A DNA stretch of 64,000 nt from Centrapalus pauciflorus. Taxonomy: Eukaryota; Streptophyta; Magnoliopsida; Asterales; Asteraceae. The stretch covers positions 310,001 to 374,000 of the forward strand of contig JAANYP010002083.1 of assembly GCA_020465985.1 (NCBI GenBank). The letters are read 5' to 3'. Below are positions 50,692 to 62,660 of this stretch, one piece after another. The stretch's first letter is position 1, and each line of letters starts with the position of its first letter. A model generated the notes under the pieces. That model saw only the letters and a list, made by a program, of their open reading frames with translations, was not told the DNA's origin and searched no databases. The translations under genes and the position numbers were made by a program.

Positions 50692-52068
50692 GGGCAAATG
50701 ATAAAAAATAGTAACAAGTTTTGACAATTTTATCATTAATAGTAACATTATTTATTTTTTATCATTAATAGTAACAACTTTTTATTTTTCTATCAATTAT
50801 AGTAATTGGTGACCTGTAAACCTGTTTAGCAGGTCACCTACTTTTCAGTTATCAAAAAGAGTAACATATTTTCATATTTTTATCAATAATAGTAACTTAT
50901 CAAACTAAAAACATAATTTTTTATTTTATTAAGTTTTCTAATATTTCATAAACACCAAAATAAACCAAATTTTTATTCCGAATATTTACGGATAGATAAT
51001 ATTCGATTATTTATTCACATTATATATAATATGAACGAAAAAATATTGTGAATCATTTCAATTTTCACTTTTTCCAACAAAAAAACAATGAACTATCATT
51101 TTTATAGTTTTTCCGAATCAAATAATACAAATCGTTCCATTTTTTAGTTTTTTCCAATCTAAACGAGTCATAGTTTTTTTATTTAAAAAACAAAAAATCA
51201 AAATGAGTCTCAATATTTTTCATTCATAAAACTATGAAACATATGAGTCATGATTTTTTCATTCATAGAAAAACTAAAAAATGAATGAATCGCAATACTT
51301 TTTCATTCGTATTACTTTTCATTCGGAATAAAAAAATTACAAATTGATCATGTTTTAGATTTTTTTTAACAAAAAACCATAAATCATTTGATTTTTCGTA
51401 CAAGTGGTTATGTATCATTTTTACGGATTACAATATTTTTCATTCGGTAAAACTATAAACTGGAATACTTCATAGTTTTTAGTTTTTCAATGAATGGAAA
51501 AACCATGACTCATTGTGGTTTATAATTTTATGAATAAAAAATATTGAGACTTATTTTGATTTTTTGTTTTTTAAATAAAAAACTATGACCCAATTAGATT
51601 TTAAAAAACTAAAAAATGAAACGATTTGGATTATTTTATTCAGAAAACCTAAGAAAATGATGGTTCGTAGTTTTTTGTTGGAAAAAGTGAAAATTGAAAT
51701 GATTTGTAGTAATTTTTTTTTCCATTCATATTATATATAATTGTGAATAAATAATCAAATATTATCTATCCGTAAATATTCGGAATAAAAATTTGGTTTA
51801 TTATGGTGTTTATGGAATATTAGAAAACTTAATAACACAAAAATTATGTTTATAATTTGATATGTTACTATTATTGATAAAAATCTGAAAAGATGTTACT
51901 ATTTTTGATAACTGAAAAGTTGGTGACCTGCTAAACAGGTTTATAGGTCACCCATTACTATTATTGATAGAAAAATAAAAAGTTGTTACTATTAATGATA
52001 AAAAATAAATAATGTTACTATTAATGATAAAAATGTCAAAACTTGTTACTATTTTTGGTCATTTGCCC
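50692..52068. mobile_element. Large foldback MULE-type MITE, 9-bp TSD
   Basis: 1,377 bp; starts GGGCAAATGATAAAAAATAG, ends TTTTTGGTCATTTGCCC. Arms several hundred bp long share GGTGACCTG...CCTGTTTAGCAGGTCACC and TAGTAACATTATTTATTT. Flanked exactly by TTTATTATT (50683-50691 and 52069-52077). The related 310-bp element at 58603 uses similar TAGTAACA words. Confidence 0.88.
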
Positions 52069-52539
52069 TTTATTATTCATATTGATAAACACATAAAATA
52101 TGATGGATGAACACATAAAAAAACATTTTTTTATTTATTAATTTTTAAAAAATATTTTTATACTAATCTCTCTATACTTTTCAAACACGTATTACATGAA
52201 TATTTTTAATAAAAAATTATTATATAAAATGTATATTAGCTTAAAATTAAAATATATAAATATTAATATTAATATTAATATTAAAATGTTTAAGAATAGT
52301 ATGATTATTTATTGATATGAATTCACATTATCTAATTAACCGAAAAATGTTAAAAAGGATAATGATGACAAATGATATCATTAGATGATGAGAAATGGTA
52401 GATAGAGTTAATTCTTTATTAATATCTATAGATTTTAAAATAATATAATATCTTTTATTTTATTTCAACTATGATAAAGTATTTATCCCTTTTTAGTAAA
52501 AGTGAAAAAATGACACGTGATATTTATGCGTTATTTATT

Positions 52540-52624
52540 GTTATATATAAAATTTATATAAATAATATAGGAGAATACAAATCATCACATGACATCAATA
52601 TAACACGCAGGTGTCAAAGCTAGT
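52540..52624 (+). mobile_element. Helitron terminal relic
   Basis: A 5'-end-like stretch (AATATAGGAGAATACAAATCA) is followed after about 40 bp by a 3' end: ACAC-gcag-GTGT hairpin, CAAAG, CTAG, T. Either a deletion derivative with both ends or the 3' end of an older copy. Confidence 0.5.
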
Positions 52625-53870
52625 TATATATAAAGGAGAATTATCAAAAATATAAACAGGAGATGTGGATAATAATAAAATGAATTTAAATTGGGCCTGA
52701 AGATGCCTGGCCCAAACCATTCAACACATGTATAAGCGATTGCATAATAATGCAAATATTGTAAGGCCGCCGATTCATTCAGTAGTATTTTTTTTACATA
52801 AACCAATTGCTCCATTCTGCAAGCAAAAATTTTCTTGGCTAAAACACTGTTCATAAATGGGTTTATCTAAAATGTGCCTCTTACATCTATAATAGAATAT
52901 TAAGTTTAATTGGGATTTGCTAACGTATTCAAGAGATGGAAAAATAAAAAATAATAAATTTTTATTATGCTAACATGCACTAGAAGAATCTTTTATCAAA
53001 CACTATTCTATGTTGAGTTTTGCTAATGTGTGCATTTATATATTTTATTGGTTATATGTATATTAGATATTATTCTAACTTTTTATTACAAAAATTAAAT
53101 AGAATTGATGCTATAAATGGTAGAAAAAATATGAAAGTTGATGCTATTATACATATATACATAATTCACTAACGAAATTATAAATCATATGAGTTTTTTT
53201 AAATGCAACATTTTATTATAATTTAATGGAGGTTTTCTAACATGCACCATTAACTATATCATGTATAAATAGTTTGTTTTATTAGTTATATTCTATCAAG
53301 TATTAATTAATTAATTTTATCATTAATATTTTATTTATAAAATTTTTTTAAATATAATGTTATAAAATATGATTTTATTAATATTGTATTATGTTTACGT
53401 TTTACTTATATTTAATATTGTTTGTGATCTTTATTTATGTTTAATATATTTTAAAAAATTTATAACACATAATTGGTTTTTTAATCAGACATAATAAAGT
53501 GTATTTATTTTTTCTAGAAATAATATTGTATTTTTTTAATTTATAATAAAATATTATTTATTTTAATATTTTATTTGAAGTTTATATATCAATTAAGGCT
53601 TTTTTAAAGTTTAGATTTAAATAGTTAAAAATTATCAAATGGCAAATAGATAATGATGGTAAATAACATAATTAGATGATGTTAAATAGTGGATAAAAGT
53701 AATTATTTAATAAATATTTATAGATATTGGAAATTTGTATTTATCTATTATTTATATTTTATTCTAAAAATTATAAATTTTATTTATCTTTTTAGGTGCA
53801 ACGTGGTCACGCCATGTGGCGTTTTGTGTTCTCCTTTATTACACATGCAAGATAGATTAAACTAATTGAT
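52625..53870. other. AT-rich intergenic DNA with a Helitron 5' end at its right side
   Basis: At 53853-53790 the minus strand reads AATAAAGGAGAACACAAAACG then CACATGGCGTGACC, typical of a Helitron 5' sub-terminus pointing left; its 3' end was not identified. No gene seen; the minus-strand frame near 52624-52854 has no family character. Confidence 0.45.
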
Positions 53871-54629
53871 TGAAATAATTTGAATATTAACATACATAAT
53901 AATTTAATTGGGATTGGTTTGGAATTTGCAATGTTGAATTTAAGTTTTCATGAGAATAACATTTATTAATTTTAATGACTTAAATAATCATAGAGGAGAG
54001 GAGAGTAGAAATAGGGATTTGCTAAGGACAACCCATTGACTAGAAATCCTAAAGAGGGGATAGAATTGAAGAATCAATAACAATCAAAGTCAAACATATT
54101 TCCTACTAAAAAAGTCAAACCGTTTTCTAAAATTAGACAATCATCTCATTCTCATGTTGTTCTACAACTTAAATCAATTGGTCTATCTTTATCCTCTTTT
54201 ACTATCGCATGATAAAAAGAAAATTTGAAATCTATCTCCCAAGAACATGAAAAAAGCCTCCATTTTTAAGTTTTAAGGTTTCCATTGATGGCTTAATTAA
54301 AGTCTTCCTCTTGCCCTTTCTGCAAGCGAAGGTGGTCAGAACCCACAAGGTATCCAAGATTCAAATACCAGAAAAGGTCTCAATTTATTCTAATTTGATT
54401 TTCTGGCTAATGTTTGTGCAAATCTTTTCTTGATTTCCAGGATCATTCATCTCAAATTTCATAAGATTTTGGATATATACTGTTTGTCTCCTTTGTAATC
54501 ATATTGAATTCGGGTATGTGATTTCTCTTTGAATTTTGTTTTTAAATTATGGAAGAATGTTATACAATGCATTTGTAGTTTCTCTGTAGGAATATTTGGT
54601 TTACATTGAGATAGATCAAATTGATCCGT
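53871..54629 (+). promoter_or_regulatory. Upstream region of the calmodulin-binding gene
   Basis: AT-rich promoter-like DNA without repeats. A C/T-rich, leader-like stretch at 54300-54365 and acceptor-like TCTGTAG near 54588 fit a 5' UTR interrupted by one intron. No clear TATA box was chosen. Confidence 0.35.
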
Positions 54630-56042
54630 ATGCGGAAAAACTCACCTCGGACCAAGAAACTGGAGCCAATGGCTCCAAAAGTTTTGAGTCGATATCTCAG
54701 AGCTCCAACGGCTTCCTGCCATGATCACTGCAAATGTGAGACTAAACAAACCATCGAAACAAAGCCGATGAATTCGTTTCCTAAAAGGATTCCGAAAGCA
54801 CCGCCTGTAGATAGAACCAAGTTAAATGCAGCACAATCCGTGCCTAGAATCAAGAAAGCGCCTTCTATCGTTCCTAAGACAACGACACACAATGTCAAGA
54901 ACAATAATGTTGTTAAGGATCAAATTCTGAAGAGAGATGTCTGTAAATATTCGAGCAAGAAAGTCGACGTTGCCATTGAACCAAAGAGTAGAGATTTGAA
55001 GCCAAAACAGGAGAATTCTCAAGCCAAGACATACATTAGTCTGCCGTCTTCAACAACTTCTGGAAGAAGACACAGTGACGTATTTCTACCAGGTGAAGAA
55101 ACTTTGACGCTCCCATCTTCGAGAATATCTAAAAGACGACTCAGTATCAGTGGAATCTTTGTACATCAGACTAGAGATATAGTATCAGTTTCTAAGGTTT
55201 CTACGGTTCGAGGTTCGAGCGTCAGCAAGAACGAATCAAGAAAAACTTCAAAACTCCCATTAGTTAGCAAGAGATCTAATTCTTTAAAGCCTAGCGTTTC
55301 CAGTCCAAAAAAAGGTGTAAAGATGCCACCTTTGAGAACCTTTAGAAGTCTCCAAAAACCAGAGCTTAAGGTTTCAAGAAAGTTAAAGCCCTCAAAACCC
55401 ATCGAAAAAGTTGTTCCAGAAAAGTTCCTACATGTCATTGAGCATGATAATGGTGTTGAAACTACTATAACCCAAAATCTCATTTCGCCTTATTCTTGTT
55501 CGAATTCTGAGGAGAAAGTCATGAGTAATGATCACAACGATCAGCTGCACGAATGTTCGTCATCGGTGGAAGATGATACCACTGCAACAGAAGGTCAAAA
55601 CAATGAGAATGTAGCAGATTCAGAAGTCAATGATACAAAAGTGGTGGTGCCACAGGTTGGAAATCTGGTGGTGGAAATTAGAGATGATTGTGCTCTTGAA
55701 AATCTCAAATTCAGAAGAGGAGCAATCCTAAGTCCTCAATCCGAGAATAGCAGCCCAAGAAAACTGCAGTTCAGGAAGGGAAAAGAGTTAGACGAAAACC
55801 AAACTGTGAAGATTGAGACCAAGAGTTTAAGGAGAATGTCATCCGATGGCGTGGTACGCATTCCTGAAAGTCATACGATCAGCGTCGAGCTTAAACACCA
55901 TGAAATGGAACAACGGAAAGATCATTCGAGTCTGTTCAATAATGTTATCGAAGAGACTGCTAGTAAACTTATCCAAGCAAGGAAGACCAAGGTCCAAGCT
56001 CTGGTGGGTGCTTTCGAAAACATTGTTTCTAGTAAAAAGTAG
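54630..56042 (+). CDS. Plant calmodulin-binding-domain protein
   Basis: 470 aa from ATG 54630, uninterrupted. The N-terminus has the conserved SRYLRAPTASCHDHCK patch seen in this plant family; the middle is long, basic, Ser/Lys-rich and probably disordered; the C-terminal plant calmodulin-binding domain spans about 357-468, with LKFRRGAIL, KLQFRKGK and the amphipathic helix LFNNVIEETASKLIQ followed by KTKVQALVGAFENIV. Expected to bind Ca2+-calmodulin; the biological role of these proteins is poorly known. A 5' UTR intron between about 54370 and 54600 is likely. An inner Met at 54669 is an alternative start, but 54630 keeps a basic leader. No neighbouring gene is linked to it. Confidence 0.88.
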   Translation: MRKNSPRTKKLEPMAPKVLSRYLRAPTASCHDHCKCETKQTIETKPMNSFPKRIPKAPPVDRTKLNAAQSVPRIKKAPSIVPKTTTHNVKNNNVVKDQILKRDVCKYSSKKVDVAIEPKSRDLKPKQENSQAKTYISLPSSTTSGRRHSDVFLPGEETLTLPSSRISKRRLSISGIFVHQTRDIVSVSKVSTVRGSSVSKNESRKTSKLPLVSKRSNSLKPSVSSPKKGVKMPPLRTFRSLQKPELKVSRKLKPSKPIEKVVPEKFLHVIEHDNGVETTITQNLISPYSCSNSEEKVMSNDHNDQLHECSSSVEDDTTATEGQNNENVADSEVNDTKVVVPQVGNLVVEIRDDCALENLKFRRGAILSPQSENSSPRKLQFRKGKELDENQTVKIETKSLRRMSSDGVVRIPESHTISVELKHHEMEQRKDHSSLFNNVIEETASKLIQARKTKVQALVGAFENIVSSKK

Positions 56043-56304
56043 ACACCTTTGGCAAGTACAAGTACTAAATTGTAATGAGATTTACTGAGTTTTGCCATTT
56101 TCTTGATAAACCAAAGTAGTTTGATCGAGAATGCATTCATACTGATCTTAGGCCTTGATCATGGTTTTCAATTTTCAAGTGAGGATTTAAAAGACTTAGA
56201 GGTATTTGAATCGTGGAATGGAATTCGAAAAACTTGGAAATTAAATCTAATTTTAGTTATTAGTGTGTTTAGTCAGGAGGGATATATAGAATATACTTTT
56301 TAGG

Positions 56305-56590
56305 AGCGTTTGGTACAACGAAATGGAAATGAATGAAAATGAATAAATTTACATTGTGTTTTTAGTCATGATATACTAAAAAAAATCGATTCCATTTTCT
56401 TTTCAAATTGATAATGTATTTTCAGTTATTTACTAATAACTGGAGAATCAAGTAAAGCCTACAAGTCGGAAGAGGGAATGGAAATTAGTTCTTTTGTAAT
56501 GTAATTTCATTCTCATGATTAGAAAAAAACAATACAAACCTTTTTATTTTCTTTCATTTTCATTCCATTGTACCAAACGCATCCATAGCA
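56305..56590. mobile_element. Tourist-like MITE
   Basis: Ends GGAGCGTTTGGTACAACGAAATGG and CCATTGTACCAAACGCATCC are inverted; GGAAATGAATGAAAATGAAT is mirrored by ATTTTCTTTCATTTTCATTCC. Target duplication unclear. Confidence 0.65.
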
Positions 56591-57160
56591 GTAATGTTTG
56601 ATTAAGGATGTGGGTTGGAATATAAATCCATGTACAAAATTAGTTGGGATGTTAACTTCTTATAAACAATTTTTTTTTTTTTTTTGGAATATAGACAAAA
56701 TTCAACTATTTATATTTGTAATGTATTGTTTGTTTATCTCTTAACGGAATCATTAAAAGGTTGTTTAACCTTAAATGAGTCTCTTAATGGTTCCATTAAT
56801 AAGTAAACAAACAATCCAAAGTTTCAAACAAGCTAATTTAAATTCAGTTTCATCAAATTTTATTTCGCAAATAAAATGCATCATAGAATTTAGGTATTTA
56901 TAGCTATTGTTGCATTTAAGTAGTGTATTTTTGTTGGTATAAACTACAAATTCCGTGCCTGCACCCCTTGTGCCCCTTATCTACACACCATTTCGTATTC
57001 TAAGCCCATGGCTTGGTTTTGTGTATCACCCCTTATGCTTGTAACGACTCATTGTTCGAGGTGTTGTCTGGACTAGATGGCTCGTTGGATGACCCAAAAC
57101 GTTTAAGATTATCAAACATGACATTCCCTTCACTTTTGTGGCATTAAAAGTATAAAGGGA
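56591..57160. other. Intergenic, no gene seen
   Basis: AT-rich, with a T run at 56671-56686. GCACCCCTTGTGCCCC near 56960 is not part of a recognisable gene. Confidence 0.45.
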
Positions 57161-57167
57161 CGTTTGG

Positions 57168-58075
57168 TTCGTGAATTTTAGGCGGTTTGTAGTTTACCAA
57201 AATATTTGTATTTTCTGGCCTTTTCATTTGCATTTCAATCTGTGTTTGGTTCACATTAAACACTTCGGGATTTCTGGTTTTGGATTTCTAGCGCATGCAT
57301 AGAGCCCAACGCCAAGGGTCGTAACCACAAAGCTGCCCCGTGCCAGACATAAATCTAGCGCAGCCACAGACAGTGGCGTAGCCAGAAACTGATTCTTGGG
57401 GAGGCCAAATTAAATAATAAAAAATCAACAGGTACCGAAAAATAATAAGAATATATACACTATTTATATACATGCTCATACATTGCAGCAATATATAAAA
57501 GTTTGTTTTCATGTGATAAGTAATAAATATATTATTCTTAGGTGCATTGCACGGGACTATAAAAATTTATTATGAATATATTATGTTCATGTTAAATAAT
57601 ATTGCAAGATATTTGAATTATACATTTACAACGAACAATTTTTATTTTCAAACTATATATTTGACAATATATATTTTGCAAGTATATATATTTGATAATA
57701 TATATTGTATTGAATCATCAAAGTAAAATATTAAACATAAAGATTTATAATTTTTTTAAATATTAAAACTCTAAGTTTCTTTTGTTAATAGCATAACCTA
57801 ATTAAAATATTGAAAATTAATTAAATAAAATTAGTGTATTAGTGTATATATACATGTGGGTGGGGGTGGCCATGACCCACCCTACCTCATATGTAGCTAC
57901 GCCACTGGCCACAGAGCTGCACAACGCTCTCCCCGTGCCAACGCGGGATTGTTGAAATGCAAGGGGGTGGATGGGTTTTCATTTTACAAAGTAAGGTGAG
58001 ATTCTTGAGATCTCGGAATTTTAAATTCCTGCTCAAATTTGCAAACCAAACACGGGAACATTGGCAGACCCATGT
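57168..58075. mobile_element. Foldback MITE hosting a hAT insertion
   Basis: Left end GGGACGTTTGGTTCGTGAATTT and right end AATTTGCAAACCAAACACGGG are roughly inverted, as in Tourist-like MITEs with TTTGGTT ends. The 57371-57907 element is nested in it. Confidence 0.5.
57371..57907. mobile_element. hAT-type element, 8-bp TSD
   Basis: 537 bp; ends CAGTGGCGTAGCCAGAAAC and GTAGCTACGCCACTG are inverted, with perfect duplication GCCACAGA (57363-57370 and 57908-57915). The CAGTGGCG terminus is common among plant hAT-like non-autonomous elements. A minus-strand frame over its left border is spurious. Confidence 0.87.
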
Positions 58076-58592
58076 TTTGAGACCGTCGATTGCGTAGTTT
58101 TGGACGTCTTACCGGTTTGATAATTCATTTATTAGATTGTTTGGGTTAGGCCAGCAAATGATAATAATTATTTAAAGTAGTATAAATAACCTTAAATATC
58201 AATTAAAGTAAAAGAATACAGATAAAATACAATTACTTAACAAATTTAAAAAGTTAACAAGTTATATCTTAGAGAGTTGCTCTAAACTCTGCTCTGTCAC
58301 TCTATCGCTTTGGTTTTATATTTTTTTTAGTCCATCATTTTAAGATCTGGTTTAGAGCACTTCGAAATTTTTTATTGGGATAATGAGTATTAGGTATTAC
58401 TGAATTAAGTTTATTTTTTAAAATAGGCTCAAAGATAAGAGTTAGATTTATTTATTGGGCTAATGGATATTTGGTTAATAAAAGATTTAGGTTCGATTTT
58501 ATACATTTGTTATGTTAAAATAAGAATAGTTATAATACAAACTTATTTGTTTGATTTAAAGTTATAAATTTTTTTATCCGACTCTTTATTAA
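58076..58592. other. Intergenic, no gene seen
   Basis: AT-rich; no supported frame or element end. Confidence 0.45.
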
Positions 58593-58602
58593 TTTACCAA
58601 TA

Positions 58603-58912
58603 GGGTCAATTACTAAAAATAGTAACAACTTTTGTATTTTTTTTACCATTTATAGCAACATTATTTATTTTTTGTCACTAATAGTATCAACTTTTGTATT
58701 TTTCCATATGAATAATATCAACTTTTGTATTTTGTATCCTTAATAGCAATCACTTTTGTAATTTTTTAATCATTTATTGCAACAATTTTTTTAAACTTTT
58801 GCTATAAATGATAAAAAAACTGTAAAAGTTGATGCTACTAATAATAAAAAAATAAATAATGTTGCTATAAATGTTAAAATTGCACAAAGTTGCTTCTAAA
58901 AACAATTAGCCC
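58603..58912. mobile_element. Foldback MULE-type MITE, 10-bp direct repeat
   Basis: 310 bp; starts GGGTCAATTACTAAAAATAG, ends CAATTAGCCC; arms share TAGCAACATTATTTATTTTT. TTTACCAATA flanks both sides (58593-58602 and 58913-58922). Confidence 0.83.
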
Positions 58913-58922
58913 TTTACCAATA

Positions 58923-59788
58923 TTAGAAGAGAACCAATTGCATGCTAAAAAAGTTAGTCGTTCATTTGTCTGCCAGCTAGCTTTTCAATTCGGTAAACAG
59001 TGAAAGGGTGTGATTAATCAATCAACTAAATAATAAAAATTTATCATTTTAAAATACTTGAGACGAAATAAAATTTATGTTATTTTATGTTAAAATGTAG
59101 ATAAAAGTAAAACGATCATAATGATATACTTGAAATTTTATTAAATATAATACATCAAATGTTATAATAGAAAAATAAAACAATTATATATTATATATAA
59201 AATAACATATTTAGTCAGCTACATGGATGCCTGCTTATTAAAATGGTTCCGACGGTAATAAATTTTACATCGGAATGTAGATAAAAACAATGCGATCATA
59301 ATGATATATTCAAATTTTTATAAAATATAATATATCAAAAGTTATTATCGAAAAACAAAAACGTTATATATTATATATAAAGTAATAAAATAAATGAACT
59401 ACCTGGATTACTGTTCATTGTGTTTGAAAATAGTACTATTTGTAATAACATATATTCATCAAACGAGAATTTTGAAGCCCAAATAAGGTAAAGGTCCAAT
59501 GTGAACGGTATATGGTGTTACTAAGTTGATTTTAAAAGGGTTAATTATGAAAAGAAAAAAAATATACATTTTTACGTTTTTTGTAATTTCGTTATTCCAT
59601 GTTATTTTTTTTAGATAGATCCTCAAGTTATCTTTTTTTATTCTGGTTTTGTGAAATTTGGCAATTAGAATCCGATTTTCAGTTTTATGAAAACACAATT
59701 TAGCAATTATAGTTGGGTTTTAATAGACAAATTTCATAAACCCGTTAGAAAAAGACTGAGCATGGGCGAATCATGTAGTCTAGCCTAA
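58923..59788. repeat. Intergenic with a ~183-bp direct duplication
   Basis: 59092-59215 and 59275-59390 share AATGTAGATAAAA, CGATCATAATGATATA, TAAAATATAATA and TTATATATTATATATAAA in order. No gene seen. Confidence 0.55.
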
Positions 59789-59797
59789 TTTATTTAG

Positions 59798-60347
59798 GGG
59801 AAAATGACATCAAATAGCTCTGAACTTTCGACTTTGTACACATTTATGTAGTGAACTTTTTTTTTGTGCACATTTGGTAGTCAAAGTTTCAAAATTGTTC
59901 CAATTTGGTAGTCGACGTACCTGTTAAACCGGTTGCTTTCGGTTTCGATGCCTACGTGGACAATTTTTTAATGACGTGGCTACCCGTTTTTATAACATAC
60001 CCGGTTTTATCTATGTGTCAAACCGTTTTTTAAAATCACCCGGTTTTATTACCCGGTTGTTACAAGTTGGATCGGTCGTATGAAAAATGAACCTGGTTTA
60101 TAACCGGGTGATTTTAAAAAACGGGTTGCCACATAGATAAACCGGGTATAATATAAAAACGGGTAGCCACGTCATTAAAAAATTGTCCACGTGGGCATCG
60201 AAGCCGGAAGCAACCGGTTTAACAGGTACGCCAACTACCAAATTGGAACAATTTTGAAACTTTGACTACCAAATGTGCACAAAAAAAAGTTCACTACATA
60301 AATGTGTACAAAGTCGAAAGTTCAGAGCTATTTGATGTCATTTTCCC
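59798..60347. mobile_element. Foldback MULE-type MITE, 9-bp TSD
   Basis: 550 bp; starts GGGAAAATGACATCAAATAG, ends TTTGATGTCATTTTCCC; arms are nearly full-length inverted copies (AACCGGTTGCTT, GACGTGGCTACCCG and partners). Flanked exactly by TTTATTTAG (59789-59797 and 60348-60356). Confidence 0.9.
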
Positions 60348-60729
60348 TTTATTTAGTCCAAACATAATACAAGTTTACTAATTACTATCTAGAAAATAAC
60401 GAAACAACAAGTCAACAGATACGATTAGTCTTTTTTGACCGTTCACTTTCACCATTTAGCCTTTATTTCTACATTTCTTTTTCTTTTTTTCTTCTAATGT
60501 TGAAAAAATTAAATGAAATTTTGATAGGGCTTTAATTTTGAGTTGTTAGGTTTATTTTGAAACCGTGACTGATCAGAAAATGAAAAAAATATGTGAAACG
60601 ATAACTTGGTTATTTTCTATCACTTTAATATGAAAGTAATTAGGGTTTATGTTCACTACATTATTTGAAATTTGCATTTTGTTTATTTTTTCTTGTTTTA
60701 GGATGAAATCTTTTCGGGTCAATTCCAAA

Positions 60730-61325
<596 letters not shown>

Positions 61326-61327
<2 letters not shown>

Positions 61328-62660
61328 TTTTATTTTAATTTATGTTTGATATTTTGTATTAAACATACATTTGGGTTATATGATATTAAACTATTTACTT
61401 TTGTTAATTTTAATAGTTTAGCGACCAAAACTATAATGAAGATCAACCAAGAATGATGTATTTGCAACAAGTATGTCTTGATCGTGAAAACTCGACACAG
61501 CAGACATTGTACGTTGTTCGTTTTGATGCGTGGTTTATTGTTTCGGCTAATTAGCTTTTCTTCCTATTGCATTAATATAGAAACTTTTGTACTTTTAGAA
61601 TCAAAAGTTGTACTTATTTGCATATGTAATTTTTATATTAAAATAAGCAAGAAAAGGGTATGTGTTATTGCATGAATCAACAAACTTAGAGAAATAATGG
61701 GAAATGATTGAAATGGAAGTGGAGTCCATCCATGGAGTAGATGTTGCTATATGACAACACAATAGTACAACTTATATCCAATCATTTCACATGAATCCAG
61801 CCTGTGTAATTCAATGCTCATAACTCCATGGAAAATGAAACTTAATTTCCCAGTATTATTTATTTATCTTCAACTTATCTTATTTAACCAGATTTATAAA
61901 TAACTTCATTAAAATTCTTTTGGTTTTGTGGGACCCTGTCATTAGACTCATGGTTGAAATTTCATCCCTTTAGATTGTGGGTTCATATGTCTCTCTCTAT
62001 AGATGGATTATTTATTCTTATTATGATATTATCCTATTAGGTTCTTTTCTTTTATTTATTTATTTATTAAGTTTCCACTTCAAAATCTTTCTTGAGGTCC
62101 TCTACTTCTGAAAACCCAGATCAAATCTTTTGTGGATAATCTATTGATCCAATTTTATGGGACCATCAAGAGCCTGTGTGGCTTAGGATCACTGTAATCC
62201 ATTGTCTGACCCCACTTTTGGTCAACTTAGCCAATCATTAATTTGCTTCTGATTTAAATTTTGTAATTTTATCATCAATGCTGTTGATATGTTTGATAAG
62301 GTCTGTATATATCATATATCAGTGTTCTTGCTTTGTGGGTTGTTCTGTATTATATGCCTTAAAGGTCGCGCCTTTCGCGCAGACTCACGGCTGCCCTTGA
62401 GCGTAGTAAAACCCGTCAAGAAAACTGATCGATTGGTCTGAATCCGCAGCAAAGTCTGATCTTGTTTTAACATGTTTTGGTCATGTTGTACTTTGAAAAA
62501 TAAATTAGAGTAATATATAACAAACCAGCATAATTGAATATTGATACTAGGAATAATTACACAAAGAAAAAGCTTTCCATGATCAGCACAATACTGAATA
62601 CTGCATACTTGACTGTGATTATGGATTTATTATATTAACTACAAGATCTTTTGTTTATCA
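61326..62660. other. Intergenic; 3' flank of the bHLH gene
   Basis: No supported frame. A GC-richer patch at 62364-62412 (GGTCGCGCCTTTCGCGC...) stands out but I cannot assign it. Confidence 0.4.

Noticed and set aside
52624..52854. 76-codon minus-strand frame
   Set aside because: No family character, no homologous context; likely chance.
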